Shown: positions 41,657 through 51,600 of the stretch, piece by piece | How the letters are laid out: each line of letters starts with the position of its first letter | Numbering within the stretch: position 1 is the stretch's first letter | Assembly: GCF_009664975.1 (NCBI RefSeq) | Contig: NZ_WJXB01000007.1 | Coordinates: forward strand, 62,001 to 126,000 | Source: Paenibacillus monticola | GTDB lineage: Bacteria; Bacillota; Bacilli; Paenibacillales; Paenibacillaceae | Length of the DNA: 64,000 bases | Direction of reading: 5' to 3' | The notes under the pieces: generated by a model | Told to the model about the DNA's origin: nothing | What the model saw: only the letters and a program-made list of their open reading frames with translations | Database searches by the model: none | Position numbers and translations under genes: made by a program

Positions 41657-44600
41657 TTACGACAGGATTCCGCGTACGGAATCTCCAGATAGCCGCTTCT
41701 TCAGCTCTTCCGCATCCGTCTCAAACGGCAGTGCGATATCTACCCTGAGACAAGATCCCATATGTCTGATATAAAAACAGATACCATAATGTGCTGCAGT
41801 CTCCTCGTAAGAGGAAATATCCTCTGGACTCCAACTAGTAGCTGTTTGGTCTTGCATAGCGCCAAAATAATTTAACAGGATCGCCTTGCCGGTCGAGTCC
41901 ATATCTAGAGCTGCGAAGTTGATATGGTGCGCGGCGACGGCTTGCGTCTGCTCCCGAATCCGACTCAGACTGATTTCGACCGGTTCTCCGACGTTCAGGA
42001 CCACGGGGATATAATCGATAAAGTTACCGGCAAGATGATAAAAGGTATGACCGCCGTACCTTCTTCCGCCGCTGACCAGTTGAACAGACAACTGGTCCAT
42101 CTGAAGGAAGTCCCGTCCAAACACAGCCAGCATTTCAAGCACCGTATGCCATCCTTCTTCAGGAAGGTCGCCCGCCAGAGGGATTTCGAGCTCGATGATG
42201 GTATGTCGGTTTTTGGGGAACTTGTTTATCTTGGCCTCCAACTCAAAGAGGTTATGACGGTATGTCGGCAACTCGAACCTATTCTCCAGCTCGGCCAGAC
42301 TGATTCCTTGTGGTCCCTCGTCCAAGAGACGGACATAATCACGATACACCGTGCCCGGATTTTCACCCCTGCTGGACAGAGTAGAATCATCTGGAAGACT
42401 CAAGGTTTCCGCAATCAAACTGCAACTCAGTCCGTCCGACAGTGAATGATGGGATGCATACACGAGAACCCTCTCTCCAGAAACTCCATTCTCGATCAGT
42501 ACCATTCGATATAATAAGCTACCTGGAATGTCATGATCAAAGCGGCCCGTATACAAGTCCCGGATCATCTGCTTCATCTTCTCTTCTACCTCAGGACCCT
42601 CTATTTGGGCAAAAGGCAGTGAAATATGGTTTGGTTGTTCATGAAGGCTCCAGGTTCCGTCCCCCTCCCCTGAAAGAAAGCATCTAAGCATTTCCTGCTC
42701 ACGGACAAGATTCAACACCGCAGACGCGATGTCTTCCTTGCTTCTTTTTGCAGAAACAGGAATTACAACTCCGACATTCTCGGAACGTCCCAGATGCATG
42801 GCCTGAATGGCGGTAACTGGGATTTTCCCGATTACCGGATTGTCGCCCAATTCACGTGCGTAGGCTTGCTGCTGCATAGTAAGCTGGTGAAGCAGGTCGG
42901 GCAACTCCTTCGTCTCTTCAGGTTCCACCTGTATTTTCTCTTGCTGCTCTCTTGGCTCTGCTTGGAGCTCGGCGACTACCTTTCCCTCAGTGGAGCGTTG
43001 AATCAGCAATTCGCCTAGCGCAGCAGCTGATTGTCGGACGAGTAGATCCCTGACGTCTAAAGAAAATCCTTTTCGTTTCAGAAGAAACACGACCTTCATG
43101 GCTGAGATGGAATCTCCTCCAAGTTCATTGAAAGAATTCTCCGGCCCGACGCCCTTTTTCTCAAGCACTTCCTCGAACACTTCGATCACAAGCGCTTCTT
43201 GATCGCTCACCGGGAGGCGGAAGTCGCTGCCGGTCTCCACAGTTTGCGGAATCTTGTTCAGCGCTGCTGTATCCACTTTGCCATGAAGTGTCAAAGGTAG
43301 CGCATCAAGCTTCATGAACATAGTAGGGATCATGTAGTCGGGAAGCATTACCGACAGCAAGCGTTTCATTTCCCTCGGTTGCGGCGCGCACACCCCGCTG
43401 TAATAGGCAATCAGCGTTCCGTGACCTTTTGGTTGCCGCTTTAACAGAACTGCTGCATTTTTCACACCATTCAGCAGAAGCAGATGAGCTTCGATCTCGC
43501 CTGGTTCTACCCGGTAACCTCTAATTTTTAGCTGACTGTCCATTCGGCCTTGATAGACCAGATTGCCGTCAGGAAGTCGTTTCGCCAGATCTCCGGTTCG
43601 GTACATTCTCTCGAATCCTGGTATTTTGGAGGAGACGAACTGCCGGGCAGTCATCTCTGGTTGATTAAGATATTCTCTGGCCAGACCTACCCCTGCAATG
43701 CAAAGCTCGCCAGTCACACCGACCGGAAGCGGATGTAACCCCGCATCCACAATACAGATCCTGCTGTTTAAAATAGGGAACCCCATCGGCAATTTATGCG
43801 GGAGGTTCAAATCTTCAATTTCCCACATCGCCGCGCATACGGACGCTTCTGTAGGGCCGTATGCATTGATGCATTGCATATGCTGTACCCACTCCCCGAG
43901 CATAGCAGCCGAAGGCTCGGACCCCGCTGTAATGACAAGTCTCAGACTCTGAAGTTTAGCCGGCTGTAACCGTTCCATATAAGAAGGCGGGAACGTCGCG
44001 ACCGTGATCCCCATCTGGTTCACATAGCTCTCGAACCATTCCGGATCTCCGATGGTATCCTTCGATACCAGGCACAGCGTACCGCCCGACGTAAGCGCCA
44101 TCGCGAATTCCCATACGGAGGCGTCGAATGAGCAGGGAGCAAACTGCAAAATCCGGTCTTTCGGTCCAATCCCAAGCTTAGTGCGAAATACTTCCGGAAG
44201 ATTGGCCACTCCCGCATGTTCCAATGCTACACCTTTAGGTTTTCCGGTCGTACCGGAGGTATAAATGATATAAGCCCGATCGTCTAATTGAGGCTTGCGC
44301 GCCGAAATTTCCCGGCCTTCCACCGGAAGCCCCACAGCATCTTTTAGAACGGTTCTTCCCATGAAACCGCTTTTCTTCACCTCGGAATCGTCCGTGATCA
44401 GCAAGGCTGCTCCGCTGTCTTGAAGCATATGCTGAATCCGTTCTGCCGGAAAGGAAGGATCTATAGGAAGATATACCGCTCCCGCCTTCAATACGGCGAG
44501 AAAACAGATGACCATTTCGAAGGAACGTTCCAGCTTGATGGCTACAACATCATCGAAGCCGATACCGTTAAGTCCCAGCCACGCTGCCCAGCGATCGGAT

Positions 44601-47600
44601 AAGGTATCCAGTTCCCCATAGGTCAAGCGCGCCTCACCGAACCGAATTGCATCTAGGTAAGGATAAAGTTCTACCTGATCTGCGAACTGCTCGGGCAGGG
44701 TGCGCTTCGGCGAATCCATTCCGGTAGGAGCATGGAAGCCAGCGAGTTGTCGATGCAGCTCTTCCGCAGACAGCAGCGTAATGGAATCTAATCGCATCCC
44801 AGGCTGCTCAATAACGGATTGTACTATATGCTGGAAATAAGATACGAATCGCGCTGCCGTCTCTTTAAGGAACAGACTAGTGCTATATTCCAGATCGAAA
44901 TATAGTACCCCGTCTCCTCCTTCGAAGCCAGCGAGCGTAAGGTCAAATTTTGAAATGGTCTGTTCGAATCCGTAATGCGTGAAATGAAGTCCCTTGAAGT
45001 CAAAACGGTTCTCCGGCATGTTCTGCAGTACGAACATAACATCAAACAGAGGATTTCGGCTGGTGTCCCTGCTGAAATCCAGCTTGCTCAGAAGTTCTTC
45101 GTATTGAAATGCCTGGTTCTCGAAAGCTCCAATTGCACTTTTCTTGACCTGAGCCAGAAGTTGGGTGAAATCGAGCAGCGGAGATACTGTGTTTTTAATT
45201 GGAACGACATTAACGAACATGCCCATCGTCTCTTCCAGATCTGCCTGCATGCGGCCTGAAACTGGTGAGCCGACAACCATTTCCTCCTGCCCCGATATTT
45301 TGGACAACATGAGACTGTAAATTGACAGTAACAGCATGAACAAAGTAACGCCGTGATCGGTGGCCAGCCTTTTTAAAGAGGTCATAGTGGCGGCGTCGAC
45401 GGTAAAGGGAATCCGTGCACCTTCAAAATTCTTAAACCTCGGCCTAGGAAAATCATATGGCAAATCTAATATCGGAACTCCATTCTCAAACTGTTTGAGC
45501 CAGTACTGTTCCTGTGCTTCAAATTCGTTATGATCCTTTCCTCGTTGCTGCCAGACCGAGAAGTCCTTATACTGTAAAGCTATTTCGGGAAGCATGTCGC
45601 CGTTGTATAGTGCCGCAAGCTCGTTAATGAAGATTCCTACAGAAGCACCATCAGCAACGATATGATGAATATCGATCAAGAGGAGATGTTTCCTCTCTTC
45701 CATTCGCGCAACGCCGATGCGAAACAGTGGATGTGCTCCAAGATCGAAAGGGCGCACGAAATTTCGGATAGCCTCCTCTATATTTGTGGGAGGTTCTTCG
45801 GTGTAGTCCAGGGTAAAGGAACTGTGAGTATGCGTCACCTGAACTGGTTCGCCGTTCACCATCTTAAAAGACGTTCGAAGAATCTCATGTCGCGCCGTCA
45901 GCATAGTAATCGCATATTCAAGTCTTTCTCTATCCAGGTCACCGTCAATTACCAGTGCTTCTGGCATATTGTATGCTGTCGATTGCGGATCATGGCAGAA
46001 CAAGGCATACATACGTTTTTGTGTAGAAGACAACGGATACCAGGCGGCCGGTTCCGCCGGAGTCACTGCTTGATAAGACTTCGACCCTGTCTCAATGATC
46101 AATACCGCCAAAGCTCTGACGGTCTTTTTCTCGAAAATGTCATCGATACTGATATCCACACCAAACACTTTTTGGATTCTGGACATCAGCATCGTCGCTT
46201 TCAACGAGTGTCCCCCAACGTCAAAGAAACTTTCTTCGGCAGACACCCGTTTGATCTGCAGGACGTCCGAGAAGATTTGGCACAACTGCTGTTCAATTTC
46301 ATTTGCCGGTTCAATGAATTCCACATCGAGATCGGTAGGTTCCTCAAGCGAAAGGAGCGCTTTCTTATCCGTCTTCCCGTTCTCAGAAAGAGGCAGCCGG
46401 TCGACCCGGTAGTAACGGGCAGGCCGCATGTAGTGCGGCAATTCAGTGGCCATATAGGCCCTTATTTCCTTTGCCTGCACCGCTTCACATTGAAGATAGG
46501 CGGCAATCTGAGACGGAATGCCATCTTCTTCTATGCACAGAACGGCTGCCGTCTTAATTCCTGGATAGGCTAAAAGTCGCTGCTCAATCTCAGAAAGCTC
46601 GATCCGGTACCCTCTCAGCTTGATCTGGCCATCTTTCCGGCCCAGACAGCAGATTTCGCCGTCATCCGTCCATTTTGCCAAGTCTCCCGTTCTATACATC
46701 CTTTCACCAGGGATGAATGGATGGGAAATAAACACTTCTGCGGTTAATTCTAGGCGATTTAAGTAGCCCTCTGCCAGCCCGTGACCAGATAAACAGAGCT
46801 CACCGGTGATGCCGGGCGGCACAGGCTCAAGCCGCTCATCAAGAATATAGGCGTTCATATTGGCAATCGGTCGCCCGATTGTTATTTCTGCAGCTTCCTT
46901 GACATTTCTTTTGCACACGGCGACTATACTTGCTTCCGTAGGACCGTATTCATTCACAATTTCGACTCTGGGAAGCTTTCTCTGACTTTCCGCGATTAAG
47001 GATGGTGCTAACCGCTCCCCCGCCAATGTTATAATCCGAAGGGAGGCTCCGTCTTCAGCATTCATCTGCTCCAGCAGCAGTTGGTACAGGGCGGGAACGC
47101 ATATAAAATGCGTAATCTGATGAACATGGATTAGCTGCTTTAGCCGAAGGGGATCTTTCACCTGACTTTCGGTCGGCAGGAACAGGCTGGCTCCCGAAAC
47201 AAGCGGGGTGAAGAAACCAGTCATGAAGCCGTCAAATGAATAGGAGAAGAGTTGGATCGTTCTGTCCTGAGAATTCAGGCGGTACTCGTCCCTTCTCCAG
47301 AAGATGGAGTTCGCCAATCCCTCATGTCGGACAAGCACGCCTTTGGGTTTTCCGGTCGTACCGGAAGTATAGATGATATATGCCGCTGTTCCGCTGCTTG
47401 CCCTGCCGAGGGTTGCCCCGTTTTCCTGTTCCGCATTTAAGGCATCGCATTGAAACACCTTGTCCACTCCGGCGAAGACGGGCTTCTCTGCATATCGCGA
47501 ATGCGTAATCAGCCGGCTTACAGAGGCGTCCTCCAGCATGTAACGAATGCGGTCGTCCGGAGTCTGGATATCCATCGGCAGAACACATCCGCCCGCATAC

Positions 47601-48631
47601 AATACGGCCAGTATCGCAACTGCCGACTCCGCGCTACGTTCCAAATACAGAGCGATGACCTGTCCAGGCTTTACTCCGCTCTTGATTAGAGCCTTTCCCC
47701 ACCGATGGACCTTTTCATTCAGTTTAAGGTAGCTCATGGTCTGTTCAGGGGTAATGACCGCGATTGCCTCCGGTGTACGAAGGACCTGTTCCTCGAACAT
47801 CTCCATAATATTTGATACACCGGGAAGATTCACTCCGGAGGCATATTCAGTCAACAACTTGTTGCGTTCATCGCCAGACTGCCAACTGCTCTCCTTCACC
47901 AGACAGTCGGGAAGAGCGGTCAGCTCGCCAAGCATATGGATGTACTGTCTGCTGAAACTCTTCACCGCCCGTGCGGAGAAGAATAGGCTTGATCCGGCAA
48001 TGCTGCCTTGAATAACACCCTTTTCACAGCTGAATTCAACGATCAGACCACTAGTGTGTACCTCCGGATTCAACTCGCCGTGAAGCTCCTTCATCGCAAA
48101 ATGGATGTGATGTAAAAAAGAATAATCTCGGTCATGAATCACCTTCATATCCTGAATAACCTTCTCAATAGGATAATTCCCATTGCTGTATGCGGCTTCA
48201 TAGGTGGTTTTGACCTCATAGAGCCATTCCCGGAAAGACCGATCACCCGGCGGCTGATCAATAAGCGGGATCCATGAAGAACCACTTGAAGCCATGGCCG
48301 GTTGAGCTGGAAGCTTGCGCTGTGGACAGGCTACTGTAATCGATCCGCTGCCCGTATGCTTGTACACCATGCATTTAAATGCGGACAGCATAATCAGGAA
48401 CAGTGCATCTGCAGACGCTCCGCTCATCTTCCGCAGACGCTCATCCAGATCCTCTGGCACTTCGAATGCAGCTTGATAGACAACGGGGGCTTCAGTAGGA
48501 TGTGAGGAAGACAACGTTAGTAGCGTTTCTTCTTCTTTTAACTCCAGCATTTTTTTAACCCAATATTTCTTTTGTCTTCTCAGCTCCTGAATGGAGGGAC
48601 TGCCCTCCGGCATAACGTCATCCGTCTTCAT
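41657..48631 (-). CDS. NRPS: halfC-A(Tyr)-PCP-C-A(Phe)-PCP-terminal C
   Basis: This is a 2,324-residue peptide synthetase. ATG at 48631 is preferred because AGGGAG precedes it, and the stop of the upstream synthetase lies at 48659. Residues about 1-255 resemble only the C-terminal lobe of a condensation domain, with no HHxxxDG. The first A domain (about 280-760) has binding-pocket code DGTITAEIVK, close to known Tyr codes. PCP1 has Ser in FFDVGGHSLKA (about 805). The condensation domain (about 865-1290) has HHIVADG. The second A domain (about 1320-1790) has code DAWTIAAVCK, the classic Phe type. PCP2 has LGGDSISA (about 1837). A final condensation-superfamily domain (about 1940-2310) has HHSLSDG. 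There is no thioesterase. Code assignments are my alignments by eye. Confidence 0.93.
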   Translation of the reverse strand: MKTDDVMPEGSPSIQELRRQKKYWVKKMLELKEEETLLTLSSSHPTEAPVVYQAAFEVPEDLDERLRKMSGASADALFLIMLSAFKCMVYKHTGSGSITVACPQRKLPAQPAMASSGSSWIPLIDQPPGDRSFREWLYEVKTTYEAAYSNGNYPIEKVIQDMKVIHDRDYSFLHHIHFAMKELHGELNPEVHTSGLIVEFSCEKGVIQGSIAGSSLFFSARAVKSFSRQYIHMLGELTALPDCLVKESSWQSGDERNKLLTEYASGVNLPGVSNIMEMFEEQVLRTPEAIAVITPEQTMSYLKLNEKVHRWGKALIKSGVKPGQVIALYLERSAESAVAILAVLYAGGCVLPMDIQTPDDRIRYMLEDASVSRLITHSRYAEKPVFAGVDKVFQCDALNAEQENGATLGRASSGTAAYIIYTSGTTGKPKGVLVRHEGLANSIFWRRDEYRLNSQDRTIQLFSYSFDGFMTGFFTPLVSGASLFLPTESQVKDPLRLKQLIHVHQITHFICVPALYQLLLEQMNAEDGASLRIITLAGERLAPSLIAESQRKLPRVEIVNEYGPTEASIVAVCKRNVKEAAEITIGRPIANMNAYILDERLEPVPPGITGELCLSGHGLAEGYLNRLELTAEVFISHPFIPGERMYRTGDLAKWTDDGEICCLGRKDGQIKLRGYRIELSEIEQRLLAYPGIKTAAVLCIEEDGIPSQIAAYLQCEAVQAKEIRAYMATELPHYMRPARYYRVDRLPLSENGKTDKKALLSLEEPTDLDVEFIEPANEIEQQLCQIFSDVLQIKRVSAEESFFDVGGHSLKATMLMSRIQKVFGVDISIDDIFEKKTVRALAVLIIETGSKSYQAVTPAEPAAWYPLSSTQKRMYALFCHDPQSTAYNMPEALVIDGDLDRERLEYAITMLTARHEILRTSFKMVNGEPVQVTHTHSSFTLDYTEEPPTNIEEAIRNFVRPFDLGAHPLFRIGVARMEERKHLLLIDIHHIVADGASVGIFINELAALYNGDMLPEIALQYKDFSVWQQRGKDHNEFEAQEQYWLKQFENGVPILDLPYDFPRPRFKNFEGARIPFTVDAATMTSLKRLATDHGVTLFMLLLSIYSLMLSKISGQEEMVVGSPVSGRMQADLEETMGMFVNVVPIKNTVSPLLDFTQLLAQVKKSAIGAFENQAFQYEELLSKLDFSRDTSRNPLFDVMFVLQNMPENRFDFKGLHFTHYGFEQTISKFDLTLAGFEGGDGVLYFDLEYSTSLFLKETAARFVSYFQHIVQSVIEQPGMRLDSITLLSAEELHRQLAGFHAPTGMDSPKRTLPEQFADQVELYPYLDAIRFGEARLTYGELDTLSDRWAAWLGLNGIGFDDVVAIKLERSFEMVICFLAVLKAGAVYLPIDPSFPAERIQHMLQDSGAALLITDDSEVKKSGFMGRTVLKDAVGLPVEGREISARKPQLDDRAYIIYTSGTTGKPKGVALEHAGVANLPEVFRTKLGIGPKDRILQFAPCSFDASVWEFAMALTSGGTLCLVSKDTIGDPEWFESYVNQMGITVATFPPSYMERLQPAKLQSLRLVITAGSEPSAAMLGEWVQHMQCINAYGPTEASVCAAMWEIEDLNLPHKLPMGFPILNSRICIVDAGLHPLPVGVTGELCIAGVGLAREYLNQPEMTARQFVSSKIPGFERMYRTGDLAKRLPDGNLVYQGRMDSQLKIRGYRVEPGEIEAHLLLLNGVKNAAVLLKRQPKGHGTLIAYYSGVCAPQPREMKRLLSVMLPDYMIPTMFMKLDALPLTLHGKVDTAALNKIPQTVETGSDFRLPVSDQEALVIEVFEEVLEKKGVGPENSFNELGGDSISAMKVVFLLKRKGFSLDVRDLLVRQSAAALGELLIQRSTEGKVVAELQAEPREQQEKIQVEPEETKELPDLLHQLTMQQQAYARELGDNPVIGKIPVTAIQAMHLGRSENVGVVIPVSAKRSKEDIASAVLNLVREQEMLRCFLSGEGDGTWSLHEQPNHISLPFAQIEGPEVEEKMKQMIRDLYTGRFDHDIPGSLLYRMVLIENGVSGERVLVYASHHSLSDGLSCSLIAETLSLPDDSTLSSRGENPGTVYRDYVRLLDEGPQGISLAELENRFELPTYRHNLFELEAKINKFPKNRHTIIELEIPLAGDLPEEGWHTVLEMLAVFGRDFLQMDQLSVQLVSGGRRYGGHTFYHLAGNFIDYIPVVLNVGEPVEISLSRIREQTQAVAAHHINFAALDMDSTGKAILLNYFGAMQDQTATSWSPEDISSYEETAAHYGICFYIRHMGSCLRVDIALPFETDAEELKKRLSGDSVRGILS

Positions 48632-48658
48632 TGGTTCTTCTCTCCCTTGGCACATGGC

Positions 48659-51600
48659 TCAAAAATGGAATTCAATGGCGGTTCCGGTTTTTTTTGTTCC
48701 AGCGGTAGTTTCTTCAAGTGTAATCTCACTCAGTAGAATTTCTGGATTATTGGCGATCAGAGAAAGTACGGCGATGAAGCAGGCAAGCACATCCTCCAGC
48801 TCCAGTTCATCAAATACCGTCCGGTTGTAGACAAAACGAATCAGAATATCCTTCTGCGGCTCTACAATCACGTTAAAATCATAGTTGGTATGTTCAAACC
48901 ATTCGTACCCCGCCATTTCCAGCCCCCGAGGAAGATCGAGCTGCAGCGGGTAATTCTCAAAGACAAGTACATGATCGACTCCGGCACCCCCTCCTGTATT
49001 TTGGATAGCCGATAGAGGAAGATACGAATGGGGTTCCCTATCTAGCATATCTCTTTGAAGGCCCAGGGCCAGTTCGAGAAAGTTCTGAGCACCAGCCTTT
49101 ACCCGGACGGGAACCGTGTTGATGAACAGCCCCACCATTTCGTCGATATCCTTCACTTCTGGACTTCTCCCGGATACAACCGCGCCGAACACCACATCAT
49201 CGGTATCATTGAGTTTGTGCAGTACCGTTCCCCAGGCAGCCTGAATCAGAACATTCAGCGTAACACTTCGTTCAGCGGACAGCCTAATCAGCCTATCCCG
49301 AAGATTATCAGGCAGAATACGGGTCAGCTCACCATGGTCATAAGAGCTTTCACCATCATCAATTACCCTTTCCCTAGGGAGCAGGGTGACAGCCCTATAG
49401 CCCAATAAATATGCCCTCCAGTATTCCTCAGCGGCGGTCCGATCCCTGCTCTCAACCCATCTTATATACTCGCCGTAAGCAGGTGCCTGAATCAATCGTG
49501 GCTGTTCTCCCAAGTCCAGAGTAGAGTACAGACTAAGCAGTTCCCGGATAATTATGCCGACACTCCAGCCGTCAAGGAGAACATGATGGAAGCTCCAAAC
49601 CATACAGTTTTCTTCCTCATCGGTCCGGATCAGCGAGATCCGCAACGGTATATCGCCCAGCAGATTAAAACGTTTGTCCCTATCTTGCGTTAAGTAAAGG
49701 TTTAGTTCTCGCGTTCCGTTCGTTTCTCCGTCTATGGTCCAATCCTCGTAATGAAAAGGAACAACCCGGGATTCCGCTACGGTCTGCAATGGACGCTCCA
49801 CACGCCAAACCGCAAAGCACGTACGAAGGATGTCATGTCGGTCTGACACAGTCTGGAAGCAGAGTTTGAACAATTCCGGGTTCATCGGTCCCCTGAAGCG
49901 GATGACGCATTGCTCAAAGTACGCTTCCGAATTCGGGTAGCGCAGGTGATGAAACAGCATGCCTTCCTGCATCGGGGACAGTGGATATACTTTCTGAATA
50001 TCGGACCTAGAATCCGCCATCAAGGCTGCAAGCTCCTCGGCAGGCACGAGATCGCAGTATTCTGGCGCTGGCCCAATAACTTCGGTCTGTCCACTGTATG
50101 AGATGATCCCTGCAAGCCCAGACAGAAAACCTTGTAGAAAACGCTGTATCGTCCCCTCACCATATTCGTATCTGTTGTACTCCACCTCAACGGTTAACCG
50201 ATTATTGGTGAGAAGCGCGTTGACTGTAATGGAGAATGGCCGTTCCGAATCAGGACTTTCCGTTCCATTCAAGGGAAGCTCGGCCAACCTAAACAGATCA
50301 CGATAGGCTTCGTCATTCATTTCACCCAGATAATTAAAGTTGATCGTGGGCTGAATGCACAGGACATCGCTACCTGCGCCGGGTTTCTCCAGTAGCAAAT
50401 ACTTGAGCACATTATAGCCCGCACCTCTGTGCGGAATCCCACGAATCGCATGGTTCAGGAACATGGCGTATTGACCAGGAGTTCCTGCGGCGGCGGTATT
50501 AAGATACACGGGATACTGAGAGGTGAACCAACCCACGGTCCGTGAATAATCGGGGTGATTGCCGAACGGCTCCCTTCCATGGCCTTCCATATTAATCCAG
50601 GCTCCATCTGGGAAACCTAGGAGGCTCAAGGAGTAGCCCAGTGCTGCCAAAAGCAGGATAGATGCGTCCGTACGGTAGTATCCGGTTGCCTTTTCAAACA
50701 GTACGGATGTGCCCGTTCCCGTGAAATGAAGGCTGCGGACATCTGCATCCCGTACCTTGCCATTACCGGCAACTGTGTCCTTAGGAATGTGCGAAGCGGA
50801 CAAAAGGAACTGCTGCTCCCAATACTGTAGTTCGCGGGTTTGCAACTCGCTTGAAGCATAATCGTGCAGTGCACTGGTATACAATTTGTAGGAGTCCGTT
50901 TTCACTGGCAGATTCGGCTCGATACCCTGCCGGAGTGCCAAGTATATATCGTGGAAGTCATCCAGTAGAATTCTCCACGAAACTGCATCGATCACGAGAT
51001 GATGGATCACAAGAGTTAATTCATCTTCGTCTTTACTTCTAAACAGCCCGGCCTGAACTAGCGGCCCGTTCTCCAGATCAATGGACCGGTGTAATTCCAG
51101 AATCATCTGGTTACGTGCCGTGTCTGCTTCGTCTATCCCCATAAGGGTTCCATCCACGAATCGGTAGGCGAAGGCCTGCTGCTCCGCTCCTTTGCAGTAC
51201 TGCTTAATCCCGCCGTCCGAAGCATGAACATATGTCATTCTCAGCGCGTCATGGTAACGCACTAGCCGAGTTAGAGTTTCTTTAACCTCGTGCCCGGCAA
51301 ATCGTGTGGTTCCAGCTAGCGTTACGCACTGGTTCCAATGATTCATCTCTGAGAAATGCTGATCAAAAAACCACTGTTGTATCGGGGCCAGAGGAATCTC
51401 TCCCTCCAGCGGGGGCTGTTCCGGCACCACTGTGCTTTCGCTTAGACGAACAGCTAGCCGTGCGATCTTTCGGACGGTTTGTCCGCGCAGTATATCGCCG
51501 ACCTCCAGCCGGATGCCTCTTTTGTTCAATTGTGCAGAAATCTGTATGGCTTTGATCGAATCTCCGCCCAACCTGATAAACGCCTCGTCGATTTGGGCAT

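Noticed and set aside
45662..46573. A 303-codon rightward frame inside the NRPS gene
   Set aside because: It is antisense to well-conserved PCP and condensation domains and has Arg/His/Cys-rich composition typical of shadow frames.
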